Shown here one piece after another: positions 22,301-30,202 of a stretch of 30,442 bases of DNA. Below the pieces are notes generated by a model. The model was not told the DNA's origin, made no database searches, and saw nothing but the letters and a program-made list of their open reading frames with translations. A program made the position numbers and the translations under genes. The stretch spans positions 117,501 through 147,942 of the forward strand of contig CAJNDS010000404.1 of assembly GCA_905221605.1 (NCBI GenBank), in the 5' to 3' direction. The stretch comes from Symbiodinium natans (Eukaryota; Sar; Dinophyceae; Suessiales; Symbiodiniaceae). Position 1 is the stretch's first letter. Each line of letters opens with the position of its first letter.

Positions 22301-25300
22301 GGTGGCGCGAAGTCCATACAATACTCACCACATCCCATCCACCCGATGTAATGGACTAACAGAATGGCAAACCCACATTTTTGCTTCGATCTACAGGTCT
22401 GGGAGGGTATCTAGAACAGGTCCCGCTTCTTTCTGCTTCCTGTTGTTGCATAGCTAGGCTTCCAATGTGCCCATGCTTCTTGTTGTCAGTTTCTTGTTTT
22501 TTGTTTGGCCCTTACCTTATTCCTGCTTGCTGCCGTCGTAGTCGTCATTCCTTCCCTGGACTTATTTGTGTTCTGACTCATCTTTGCTTGGCCCAAGCCA
22601 GGGATCTCGAACAGGATGATCATCAAAGCCAGATGCCACAAGCCAAATCCAAAGCCAGACCATTTGTGCGATGAAAGGTTCGACTGTGAATCAACTTGCC
22701 GAATTTTTCAACAGCCACGCAGCTGCGGAGAGAAGGCAAAATATCCACAATCACATCTGCACACCTTTGCGAAGCAAGGTCAAATTCCAGTGCTCCGAAC
22801 GTCAATCAGCGCGCTTGCAAAGGCAAATCAGTCAAACCCAATGCCAAACTAGCTCTAGATTCATGTGGATTGCATGCGCGGTGGGTCCCTTAAACTCGAT
22901 TGGCTTCTTCCCTCTCATTGGCCACAGATGAGCTTCCCTTACCTTGCGCAGCCGCGCAGTGACCCTAGCCATCCCACAGCAACACAGTGCCACAGAGCCA
23001 ACCACCAGGTATCCAAACCAAAGCATTTTGTCTTTGCAGAGCCTGTTCGTAGCATGACATACGCTGCCGGCGGCAGGTTAACAAATGATACTGATCAACT
23101 GCAGAACGCCTGAGCCCCAAGAAAGCATGACTGGAAGCCTGCAAAGTAACTCGTCGAAGGGCCGGCAAAAGCGCTTGAGGGAAATTGTGTGCAGGCACTG
23201 ATGTGACTAAGGATGTTCTCTCTCTCCATCAGTATTGAGTTGGCAAGACCGAGGTTCTCAATCGGGCGCCAGAGAACCTGGTCACAAATCTGATGCGACT
23301 CGTGGGGTGCCCAGTCCGAGACTTCAGGGTTGAATCGTGTTGAATCGCAGCATTCACTTACAGTTGTGGGCAATGGCCTGTGGGTTGCGGCAGGTTGTCT
23401 CTTTGGTTCTCATGGCGCAGCAGCACACCTTGCTGACTCTGGTAAGCGTGGTGTGCGCCTGGGCATCATGCTGCTTGCCGATTGCCCATTACTTCCATGA
23501 CACCAGAACTTAGACCTATAGAGAAGAATCCTGCTGAAAGCTTCGGGATTCTGGAGTGTGTGAGTGACGCGCGACCCTCAAAACGGAAGGCTTTGCCTAT
23601 GGCGCCATCTTTCCGGGCATGTCAGAGGGCTATAGAGGGCTCTGTAGACGTTCGCCCCCCTTCGCTTGGAGTTCACACTGGCCATTTGACCCAAGGCTCC
23701 GTCAAACGTCATTGCCCGGCAGGAGAACGGGGGTGGGGGGCGGGTAAGATGGACACTTAGAGGCCATGCTGCACCTGATTCCCTTCCAAACATATCGTTT
23801 ACAAAGGAACCACCCGGAGAATAGACGCAACGCGTCCGCAGAATAGACGCAACGCACCCGCGGGCGCGAAGGGCGCGGGGGGCGCTGAGGGCGCAGGGGG
23901 CGTGGAGGGCGCGGAGGGCGCGCAGGGCGCGGGGGATGCGCAGGGGACGGAGGGCGCGGAGGGGGTGCGGAGCGCGTGGAGCGCGCGAAGGGCATGGAGC
24001 GCGTGGAGGGCGCAGAGGGTGCGGAAGACGTTCAGAGATATCAACCGGCCATCACGCCCCCCCTCCCTTAACCGGACACATCACGCCCTGAACCCCTTGT
24101 CTTGTCCACCTGTACTCTATTCGCCTGCCCGTCAACCGAATGAATCTCACGCTGCGTCCGCGCTCCCCCCTCCTTGTTTGTCCTCGCCTCCCCAAACCTG
24201 TTCGTCAACCGCACAATGCGCTGTGGGTCCACGGGTGCCCACGTCCCTCTCCCAGCGAAATGTTCCCCTTGACTGTGTCGTCTCCGTTGACCGTCTCGTC
24301 TTCGTGGCCTCCTTCGTCAGAACGCGGCAGGCTACATGAGAACCCCAGAAAGGTTTAAGCGTCCAAGGCACGGGGGGGGGGGGGGGGGAAGGCTGCGGGA
24401 AGGCCTGAGGAAGGCCTGAGGAATCAGAAGAAAAAGAGGAAGCAGCGCCAAGCAGCCCCAGGGTCAAAGGACAAGCGTGAGGACAGGGGAAAAAGTCGCC
24501 ATTGTCGTTTCAGGCCCCTCACAGGCATGTGCATTTACGAGCGCTCTAGTCTTCATACGCTCAGGCACCGCTTCCGCTGGCTTTCCTCCTTGTCAAAAAA
24601 ACTGGCCAAGCTCCTGTCCCAGATGTGGTAAGCTTGCAAGTGAGTCCCAAGTGAGCCTGGACACTCAAGAGTTGTCCTGCCGAGGTGGTGGCCCGGTATG
24701 GCGTCTTGCAAAATGATTCCCTAGCACGAGTCAACGCTGTCGCATCTGAGGCGAGGAAGAGACGAGGGCTCGTAAAGCTGTTTGCGGGATTCGTCTGAGA
24801 CTAGACAAAGCAAGTTGTGTCCACCGATGTTCTTGGCTGCCAGGTCGATATTTACCTGCCTCTAGAGGCATATATATATATATTTATTTATTTATTTATA
24901 TTTATATTTATATTTGTATTTATATTTATATTTGTCTTAGATTGTTATTCAGATTCCGGACTCACGCGAAGGAATGTGGCGCGACAGTGCATACAAACAG
25001 CCATGAAAGCAATCACCAACTGCGAATGCTTACGTGACGACGATACTATACGCATGCTCATGCACCTACAGTTGCTGCTAGGATGTTTTCCACCGCGCAC
25101 ATCAAGACGAATGCTGTCTGCACCCAATAGTTGTGAAAACTTTCCATGATACTGGCATACGATTTATCCCATGGTTGCCGTGCCTCTGTCCAGAACAAAG
25201 CTTTGCAGGCGATCGCCAATGTCAGAGCTGTGCAGATAGCTGGCGCAGAGCAGACAGAGGTCAAGGACAGCTGACGATGGCCTTGCCGCAGCGGCTTCAA

Positions 25301-28300
25301 GTGACAACTCCTGCATGCATGCCTATGCCTGGACAGGGCGCCGTGCTTGTTCACAGTAACAGCGTCGTGTGCTTTGTAATCGGGCAAGGAGTACTGCAAC
25401 GCCACGAACGGATATCTGAAAGCTTCTCCGACTTGTTTTGAAGGCATATGCATTCTCGTTTTGAAGAGACATGAGTGTCACCTGATCTAAACATATCTAA
25501 ACCTGAATGCAGTGCCAGGTCATAGAACAAACGCTCTTCAAGGAGACAGAGAGACAACAGCAGCTGTCATCACACTATCGGGCACGAGCTGCAAGGAGAC
25601 GGCATTGAGGTTTGTGTCGACGCTACTGAAGCTTGGCTGCATCGCTTTAGCGTGCTTTAGCAATATCGAATGATGCCAAGCTGCATCCACTCCACTGCAA
25701 CTTAAGGAATGATGCTCTCTCAGATGTGCCTTTGCTATGCACCTCGGATCCTATGGGGCACCAACTGAATGTTCGCATTGATCACTTCACTGGCACAGCA
25801 CTTTCAAGAAACAGGTCTATCCTGTTGGTTCATTGCATGCGGGCAGCTCACAATGGGCCAGTTCTACACGTACAGGACTGGCCACAACGAACGCCGTGTA
25901 GTTAGACGGCGTGTCTTGATGATTCAGGTGTTGAGCGAGATAAGCTGGCGACCCCATTGTAAAAATCACAGAGTGTGCCATGCCAACGAGCCTTGTCGTC
26001 CTGAGAATCCCTTCCCCCTAATACTAAATCCGTCCCCCCCCCAATTCTGAAATTCGCCTGGGCCCGAAAAATATTTAAAATTAGGGGGGGTCTAAATCCT
26101 AAAACCTGACTTCCGAAGCCTAATAAGTAAACCCTCCAGCTGAGCCCTGGATCCTAATCCTGTCAGCCTTCAGCCCTAAACCTTGAAACCCTAATGGCTC
26201 AACTCAAGGGCGAAGGCCCTGAACCCCTCCCCCCGTAATTCTCAAACAGGTTTAGAATTGGGCTGGGTGCCGGCAGGGTCCGGGGAAAATTTTGTTTAAA
26301 ATTAGGGGGGGGTTTAGTATTAGGGGGAAGCGATTACTCCTGGCAATTCTGCGGCATGTCTGTGTTCTGTTCTCCCCCTCTCTTTCGCTCTCTCGCTCTG
26401 TAAGCCCTGCACTCTTCTGTAATCTCATGGACTCCTTTTGTGGGAGGACGTTGCTCTGGAGCTACCGGCGCGGCTTTCGCGAGTTGGCGGAACTCTTCAC
26501 CGGTGTGTCCCGTGCCCAGGCCTGTGTCCGTGGTATTGCTTCTGTGCGAGACCGCTAGATGTGTTGTGTTCTCAAAAAGTTGGTACTGCAATGATACAAG
26601 CACTCGGGCTATCTCAGCAGCATCGGGCAGGCTGTGTCACAAAGATACTTCGACCTTACAGATCGGCGACCGGCAGTGCCGGATGCCTAATCTCCGTGGA
26701 CGTGCATTTCACAGTGCGTATCTCGCTCGTGTACCCTTCGTTTGCCCTTCAGACCTGCTCCACCGTCAAAAGGACCACAATATTCGTGCGTCTTCAATCA
26801 AACCCTCTCCAGTTGATTCCAGGGTCTGTGGGGTGCCGGTCTTGTTTTTTCTCGAGTAGGCGGGGCCGGCATTGAGGGATTTAGCGTTAGAGACTTCTAG
26901 AATTCTAGAGGCCTTCGGTGAAGGCCTGATTTGAGAAGACTCAAGGCGGCTAAACGGAAACTAGTGGAGATGCGGTTAGGCAGGAGCCAAGCTTGTTTCG
27001 ACTGGCCATCAAGAAGCTTTCTTTTGAAGGCCTTGCGTCGATTGCGTAGCTTGACGCAAGGTTTCGCTAGGCTTCCTCTGTGAGCTAGCTCTAGCAGACA
27101 AAAGTATGTCTGCTAGATTCTGCAAAACCATAGTTTGAGTGCCAGAGCCATAGCCTTCTACAGTTTCTACAGCACCTAGAACTTTGGTTCTGCATGATTC
27201 GGCTCAGGGGCCTGCCGTTATGACCGGACATCGAAAATTGCTTATGTAGGAAGCACGTCCCTGAAGGTATGAGGCAGGCTTAAGGTACCTGAGGCATTGT
27301 TCAGGAGGCACGTTAAAAATTCTTGCAGCCAGCCATGCAAGTCAATGAAGGCTTAAAGAATCAAGAGGAAGGATTTGGGACAAGCTGCTTGATTGCGAGT
27401 CTTCCTGTTGCAAGCATTCTCAGATGATGGCCTTATCTCCTTCCGCACTAGACAATGCGCTGAGCTCATCTTGAACGACCTTGAGCGTTTGCGATGCCAG
27501 GTCCTCGAAACCAACAGCAACGCGACTGCCGGTGGATTCTGTCAGCGGGAAGCTCTCTCTCGAAGGAGTGTCCTTTCGCTACCCGGGCCAGGACAGCACG
27601 GTGCCTGGTGCGCCGCCACTTGCTAGGGATTCCGCAAGATGTGGTTCAAATGTTCTGATTGCCTTTGAGGACGAGTGGGCCCTTCGAAATGTAACTTTCG
27701 ATGTGAAGCCCGGGGAGATTGTTGCTTTGGTTGGAGCAGCTTCCCTAGCTTCTGCCCCGGTTTAGTGTGCACTGATTCAAGTGACGAAGCAGTTTGAATG
27801 TTTGTTGTCATTATCACATACTATCACAATTGGATTTCGACCGATGTCGACGCTTTGCTTGTGAGGCAAGTGGTGCGGGAAAGTCCTCCATACTCCGGCT
27901 TTGTGCCCGCCTCGCAGATCCTCAGGAGCCATGAGGGTGCTGCACTGCGATGCCAACATCAAGGTAGCTTTCCCGGCGCTCTACATTTAACGTGCTTGGG
28001 TGGTAGTTCGCTGTCAGATTGTTGCGTGATGGCGGGCATTTGTTTTCCAGGTTTGCAGAAGCATTGCTGCAGCTAAGTTTCAGTTTTCAGCTACTGCTGC
28101 AGAGGAGGGCTTTGTCCGTCTTGATGGCCATGAACTGCGGGATCTGGATCTGCAGGTCGCTTGCGTTTACTTGTAGCTTGTGAGGCAGATGTCTCCAATG
28201 CTAAAGAGGGTGGGAAACCGGATAGAACCCTACGTTGATTCCTCATGAAGGACTGGCAGCTTCAGAAAAAAAACACACACACACACACACAAGCATGTCA

Positions 28301-30202
28301 CGCACAGGCGCCCAGAGCTTAGAGCCGACTCTCGGGCCGCCGGCTTTGCTAGAAGAAGTCAAGTTCAAGCCGTTCCACGCCCCTTGAGGGAGACGGTCGA
28401 AAGCTCTCCTTGGAGTTTCTCCAGGGAGCTTGCGTCCAAGTACCGCGAACGAAGTACCTAGCGACCTAGTGGTTCAGCATGCTTTTCAGTGCAAGACATC
28501 CTTGCAGAATACGTGCAAAAGAAACACTCAACATGAGAGAGGCAATGCACCAAAGGGAATGCGGCTTGACGCACACAGACTTTCGCAATCGAGTTTTCTA
28601 AAGAAGGCATCGCCCGGCTACTGTGGAAAATGGAATTTGCTGGTTTGCTGGACGTGCGTCCATGTGCCACCGTGGGGTAGCCTGCCTCGCCTATTTTCCT
28701 CCTAGCCTTTGCCTCAACTTTGGCCACGGCAACTCAGGACTTTCGCCGTTGTATCGGAGTTGTGGACCAGGCCTGCATAGGAAACTTTCTGTCTTTTGGA
28801 TGACCGACGTCACGGCAGGATCCAGCTCTATTCGATCGCACAGTCTGGGAAAATGTGGGCTACGGAAGCAGGCTTAGCAGCAACGACGTGTCCAGTGAGC
28901 GGATGGAATCGCCATGAATTGCAGAGAGTTTTGCGCCTCAAGGCTGCAATTTCGATGACAGCCAGAAGCAGGCATGCACTAGTGATGTTATTGTCATCGT
29001 GGCATAGCAGGATGTTTCAATCGAATGATGCAGTGTTCGCAACATGAGCAGCCGTTTGTTTAGGACCTCCTTGCCAAAGCTGTGGCTTCAGCGCAAGCCA
29101 CCAAGTTCGTGGAGGCAGGTCGGGCCACGCAGGATCATTCTATCATTTTCATCCCTCATGGCAGTCCCATCCAGGCCCTACCTGCAGATGAACCTCTTGG
29201 GGAACGAGGTTCGCGGCTTTCCGGTGGTCAACGACAGAGGCCAAATGGATCGGTCGTGATGCCAGTCAGCGCATGTACGCGTGCGACCCTGCGACTATGA
29301 GCTTCGGTAGGCTTAGGCTTGCTCTTCGACTCTTCAAGCTTGCTCTGTTAAGTTTGGTTGCCATGTGTTGGCGAAAAGTGTCGGAGCAAACTCAAAACTT
29401 AAGGCAAGCAAGCGGAAAGCCCCTGCAGCCCACACACAGTCGTAGCAGCGAGAATCGACATGCCCTGCATCAGGCTCGCCATTGCTAGGGCAATTGCCAG
29501 AGGCAAGGTGGAGAAGATGCGGATCATTTGATGGAGTCGGGTCCCAGAGGGATCATGTCCACGATTGCCAAGAGGTGCGCCGGTGCTTCTTATGGATGAG
29601 CCAACTTCAGCACTCGACGGTGAGAGCGAGGACTAGCTCGCAGAGTTGCTGGAACACTCTTTGCATCTCTCATCTCTCAGCCAGATCCGCAGGAGGCGGT
29701 TGCCTCAACTTTGACGGAGTTGGCTTCACAAGGTCGAGCAGTCTTAGCTGCCTGGCTCCAATTTCACCGTGCAGTGTGAGCGAGTGCGCGACATTTCTTC
29801 TTCACGAAAATAGAGTAGCGCATGTTGTTTCGCTGATTGGTCTTGGCAAGGTTGCCGCTCACCGACTGAGAACCGTTGCAAGGGCACATCGCATTGTGGT
29901 GCTAGAAGACGGCCGTGTGGTGGAGGAGCTGCTGTGCTCTCTTTATGCTTGTCAATTTTTGAAGATTCGAAGATTTGAAGATGATGAATCTTGATGAGCC
30001 AGAAGAGCGCGCAACACGCAACCAAAGCCTCAACCCGCCATCACAACTGCCATCGTGGATCATGACTGACTGAGAGGCGAGCATAACCATGCGCAAGCAC
30101 GCAAAAAGTCTTATGGTATCGCACGAGTCGAACGAATCTCTCACCAGCTAGGAGGGTCGCCGAGAAGAGCTGCTGGCCCAGCCAAACTCCAGGCTGTGCT
30201 GA
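19263..30202 (+). CDS. ABC half-transporter, subfamily B (TAP/MDR-type exporter), many-exon gene
   Basis: These proteins are ATP-driven exporters. Each chain has six membrane helices followed by one ATPase domain and works as a dimer in an organelle or plasma membrane; the substrate cannot be told from sequence. Exons placed: 19263-~19356, 20700-20739, 20967-21028, 23077-23107, 23254-23301, 23394-23441, 24565-24627, 24685-24750, 25209-25259, 25543-25595, 25610-25653, 25815-25875, 26447-26545, 27501-27600, 27670-27735, 27866-27925, 28105-28155, 28177-28209, 28819-28896, 29064-29114, 29175-29239, 29474-29502, 29575-29630, 29693-29746, 29851-29925 and 30152-30202. The order membrane domain then ATPase domain, and motifs such as RQEVGFFEQNSSGALVS and LTNDTDQLQN, place it in subfamily B. 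The N-terminus and second helix are not found. Two junctions look abnormal (25596-25609 and 28156-28176), so a decayed copy is not excluded. Confidence 0.9.
20700..21028 (+). CDS. ABC transporter exons: coupling helix region before TM3
   Basis: Exon 20700-20739 reads WKMSMSMRQKLFK with a GT donor. Exon 20967-21028 reads ALIRQEVGFFEQNSSGALVS and ends within the next Arg codon at a GC donor (21029). Together they give the highly conserved 'R-x-x-L-F-x-x-L-x-R-Q-E-x-x-F-F-D/E-x-N-x-x-G-x-L-x-S-R' segment of type-1 exporters. The 227-nt GT-AG intron between them keeps phase. Confidence 0.93.
21633..21701 (+). repeat. G-rich tract with G-quadruplex potential
   Basis: About 69 bases made almost only of G and T, with more than eight runs of three or more G separated by one to four bases. 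Open frames across it (Gly/Trp/Val strings) are artefacts. It lies in a transporter intron on the transcribed (sense) strand. Confidence 0.8.
22039..22093 (+). repeat. Interstitial telomere-like TTTAGGG motifs
   Basis: Exact TTTAGGG occurs at 22039-22045, 22068-22074 and 22080-22086, with variants (TTTAGGC, GGTTAGG) to about 22130. This is the plant/algal-type telomere unit, also reported for dinoflagellates. It is too broken up to be a telomere. Confidence 0.6.
23077..23441 (+). CDS. ABC transporter exons: post-TM2 linker and TM3
   Basis: Exon 23077-23107 (31 nt) reads LTNDTDQLQN, the conserved 'L-x-x-D-x-x-x-L-x-x' element. Exon 23254-23301 reads VLNRAPENLVTNLMRL. Exon 23394-23441 reads VVSLVLMAQQHTLLTL, the third membrane helix, ending at a strong GTAAGC donor. 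Donors are GC (23108), GT (23302) and GT (23442), all acceptors AG|G, and phase is kept through all three. The first exon is very secure and the third is the least certain because its sequence is only generically hydrophobic. Confidence 0.82.
23860..24030 (+). repeat. GGGCGC-type GC-rich minisatellite
   Basis: About eighteen degenerate copies of a 9-bp unit close to GAGGGCGCG (variants GGGCGCGGG and GGAGCGCGT). It makes all-Ala/Pro/Arg or Glu/Gly/Ala frames on both strands. It lies inside an intron. Confidence 0.88.
24372..24388. repeat. Poly-G run (17 nt)
   Basis: An unbroken run of 17 G residues in a transporter intron. Its length is likely variable. Confidence 0.9.
24565..24750 (+). CDS. 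ABC transporter exons: TM4 end and cytoplasmic helix
   Basis: Exon 24565-24627 reads APLPLAFLLVKKTGQAPVPD then V; the hydrophobic stretch followed by KK-x-G fits the cytoplasmic end of a membrane helix in TAP-like exporters. The donor is GTAAGC. After a 57-nt intron, exon 24685-24750 reads VVARYGVLQNDSLARVNAVA then SE, the long helix before the second coupling region, ending at a GC donor (24751). Both exons are in phase 0, which matches their neighbours. Confidence 0.75.
24869..24934. repeat. AT-rich microsatellite (TA, TTTA and TTTATA units)
   Basis: (TA)n passes into (TTTA)n and then (TATTTA)n over about 66 bp, within a transporter intron. Confidence 0.92.
25209..25653 (+). CDS. ABC transporter exons: second coupling helix to TM5
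   Basis: Exon 25209-25259 reads AIANVRAVQIAGAEQTE, the signature 'x-I-x-x-V-R-x-V-x-x-x-x-x-E' element of exporter membrane domains, and is very secure. Exon 25543-25595 reads ETERQQQLSSHYRARAA. Exon 25610-25653 reads FVSTLLKLGCIALA, a membrane helix, with a GC donor (25654) that restores a Cys codon with the next exon. Between the last two only 14 nt remain (25596-25609), with an in-frame TGA just before 25610, so this junction is abnormal. About a dozen residues also seem to be missing compared with relatives, so an extra exon or a lesion is possible. Confidence 0.75.
25815..26545 (+). CDS. ABC transporter exons: TM5-TM6 and link to the ATPase domain
   Basis: Exon 25815-25875 reads LSCWFIACGQLTMGQFYTY; the 'G-x-L-T-x-G-x-F' turn between helices 5 and 6 is diagnostic. 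It ends at a GA donor (25876) inside an Arg codon that is completed by exon 26447-26545. That exon reads TLLWSYRRGFRELAELFTG then VSRAQACVRGIASV and matches the end of helix 6 and the linker. Its GC donor (26546) restores a Val codon with 27501. The 571-nt intron between them carries a foldback element (26011-26330). Confidence 0.88.
26011..26330. mobile_element. MITE-like foldback element with 18-bp terminal inverted repeats
   Basis: CTTCCCCCTAATACTAAA at 26011-26028 is the exact reverse complement of 26313-26330. The 320-bp interior contains two related halves with C-run/AATTCT... and ...TTTAAAATTAGGGGGG ends (about 26032-26091 and 26230-26312) and CCCTAAA-like words. It has no coding capacity. 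No convincing target-site duplication is visible. It lies wholly within the 25876-26446 intron. Confidence 0.7.
26546..27500. other. Transporter intron with a hairpin cluster
   Basis: A GC-AG intron. No exon is evident inside it. The 26896-27116 part contains four perfect palindromic or stem-loop elements. Confidence 0.65.
26896..27116. repeat. Cluster of perfect palindromes/hairpins
   Basis: TCTAGAATTCTAGA (26896-26909) is a perfect palindrome. AGGCCTTC/GAAGGCCT pairs over 26909-26927 with a 3-nt loop. CCTTGCGTC/GACGCAAGG pairs over 27031-27061. CTAGCAGACA/TGTCTGCTAG pairs over 27091-27116 with a 6-nt loop. Four such elements within 220 bp is more than expected by chance. Confidence 0.7.
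27501..27735 (+). CDS. ABC transporter ATPase domain start: A-loop to Walker A first half
   Basis: Exon 27501-27600 reads SSKPTATRLPVDSVSGKL then SLEGVSFRYPGQDST; the Tyr in FRYPG is the A-loop aromatic that stacks on adenine. Exon 27670-27735 reads DEWALRNVTFDVKPGEIVAL then VG, ending at a GC donor (27736) in the middle of Walker A. The 69 nt between them (27601-27669) are best explained as a GT-AG intron because relatives run straight from the A-loop strand to 'W-A-L-R-N-V'. They are also open and a multiple of three, so a 23-residue insertion is the alternative. Confidence 0.93.
27866..28209 (+). CDS. ABC transporter ATPase domain: Walker A second half to Q-loop region
   Basis: Exon 27866-27925 reads ASGAGKSSILRLCARLADPQ, so Walker A (G-A-S-G-A-G-K-S-S) is split by a 130-nt GC-AG intron after its first Gly. 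A GA donor (27926) leads to exon 28105-28155, EGFVRLDGHELRDLDLQ, the expected strand and 'D-G-x-D/E-L-R-D' segment. Exon 28177-28209, LVRQMSPMLKR, aligns with the segment ending at the Q-loop, but the intron before it would be only 21 nt and its acceptor is AG|C. The residue at the Q-loop Gln position would be Arg. This last exon is the least certain. Confidence 0.85.
28210..28818. other. Transporter intron with (AC)n microsatellite
   Basis: It runs from the presumed GT donor at 28210 to the AG|G acceptor at 28818. It contains A8 followed by (CA)9-10 at about 28266-28291. No alternative Q-loop exon ending in CAG before a GT/GC/GA donor fits. Confidence 0.6.
28266..28291. repeat. A-run plus (CA)n microsatellite
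   Basis: Eight A residues followed by about nine CA units, inside a transporter intron. Confidence 0.9.
28819..29114 (+). CDS. ABC transporter ATPase domain: helical subdomain
   Basis: Exon 28819-28896 reads DPALFDRTVWENVGYGSRLS then SNDVSS, the classic 'P-x-L-F-x-x-T-V-x-E-N-V' segment just after the Q-loop. A GA donor at 28897 keeps phase 0. Exon 29064-29114 reads DLLAKAVASAQATKFVE and ends at a GC donor (29115). Together they form the helical subdomain that contacts the membrane domain. Confidence 0.92.
29175..29502 (+). CDS. ABC transporter ATPase domain: X-loop and signature motif
   Basis: Exon 29175-29239 reads ALPADEPLGERGSRLSGGQ then RQ, holding the GERG X-loop and the LSGGQ signature. 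It ends inside an Arg codon at a GC donor (29240). A 29-nt microexon, 29474-29502, reads LAIARAIAR and ends in phase 1 at a GC donor (29503). The 60-nt GC-AG intron before 29175 (29115-29174) is in frame and has no stop. Phase agreement at both split codons makes this part very secure. Confidence 0.96.
29575..29746 (+). CDS. ABC transporter ATPase domain: Walker B and D-loop
   Basis: Exon 29575-29630 completes a split Gly codon and reads APVLLMDEPTSALDGESE. It holds Walker B with the catalytic Glu and the SALD D-loop. A GA donor (29631) and a 62-nt intron lead to exon 29693-29746, EAVASTLTELASQGRAVL, ending at a GC donor (29747). A canonical-looking GTGAG at 29620 is rejected as donor because it breaks the frame. 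Confidence 0.95.
29851..30202 (+). CDS. ABC transporter ATPase domain: H-loop and C-terminus
   Basis: Exon 29851-29925 reads VAAHRLRTVARAHRIVVLED then GRVVE; the His of AAHRL is the H-loop (switch) residue. A GA donor at 29926 joins in phase to 30152, which reads EGRREELLAQPNSRLC and stops at TGA 30200-30202. This gives the usual 'V-V-E-x-G-x-x-x-E-L-L' ending. The stop is close to where half-transporters end, but a GC donor at 30198 could extend the gene. Without splicing at 29926 the frame would stop at 29994. Confidence 0.88.

Larger units (their letters stand above)
21029..23076. other. 2.05-kb GC-AG intron of the ABC transporter with G-rich and telomere-like tracts
   Basis: The donor is GCAGG at 21029 and the acceptor GGCAG|G at 23076; the codon AG|G (Arg) is restored across it. 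It contains a G-rich tract (21633-21701) and TTTAGGG-like motifs (22039-22093). No independent gene is recognised inside it. Confidence 0.8.
23442..24564. other. Transporter intron with GGGCGC minisatellite and poly-G
   Basis: The intron runs from a GTAAGC donor to a CTCAG|G acceptor. It holds a GGGCGC-rich minisatellite (23860-24030) and a 17-nt poly-G run (24372-24388). The open frames here (for example 23902-24339) follow the repeat and are not supported as genes. Confidence 0.65.

Noticed and set aside
29620-29624. GTGAG as a canonical splice donor in the D-loop exon
   Set aside because: Using it breaks the reading frame with the next exon, while a GA donor at 29631 keeps it and gives the expected spacing.
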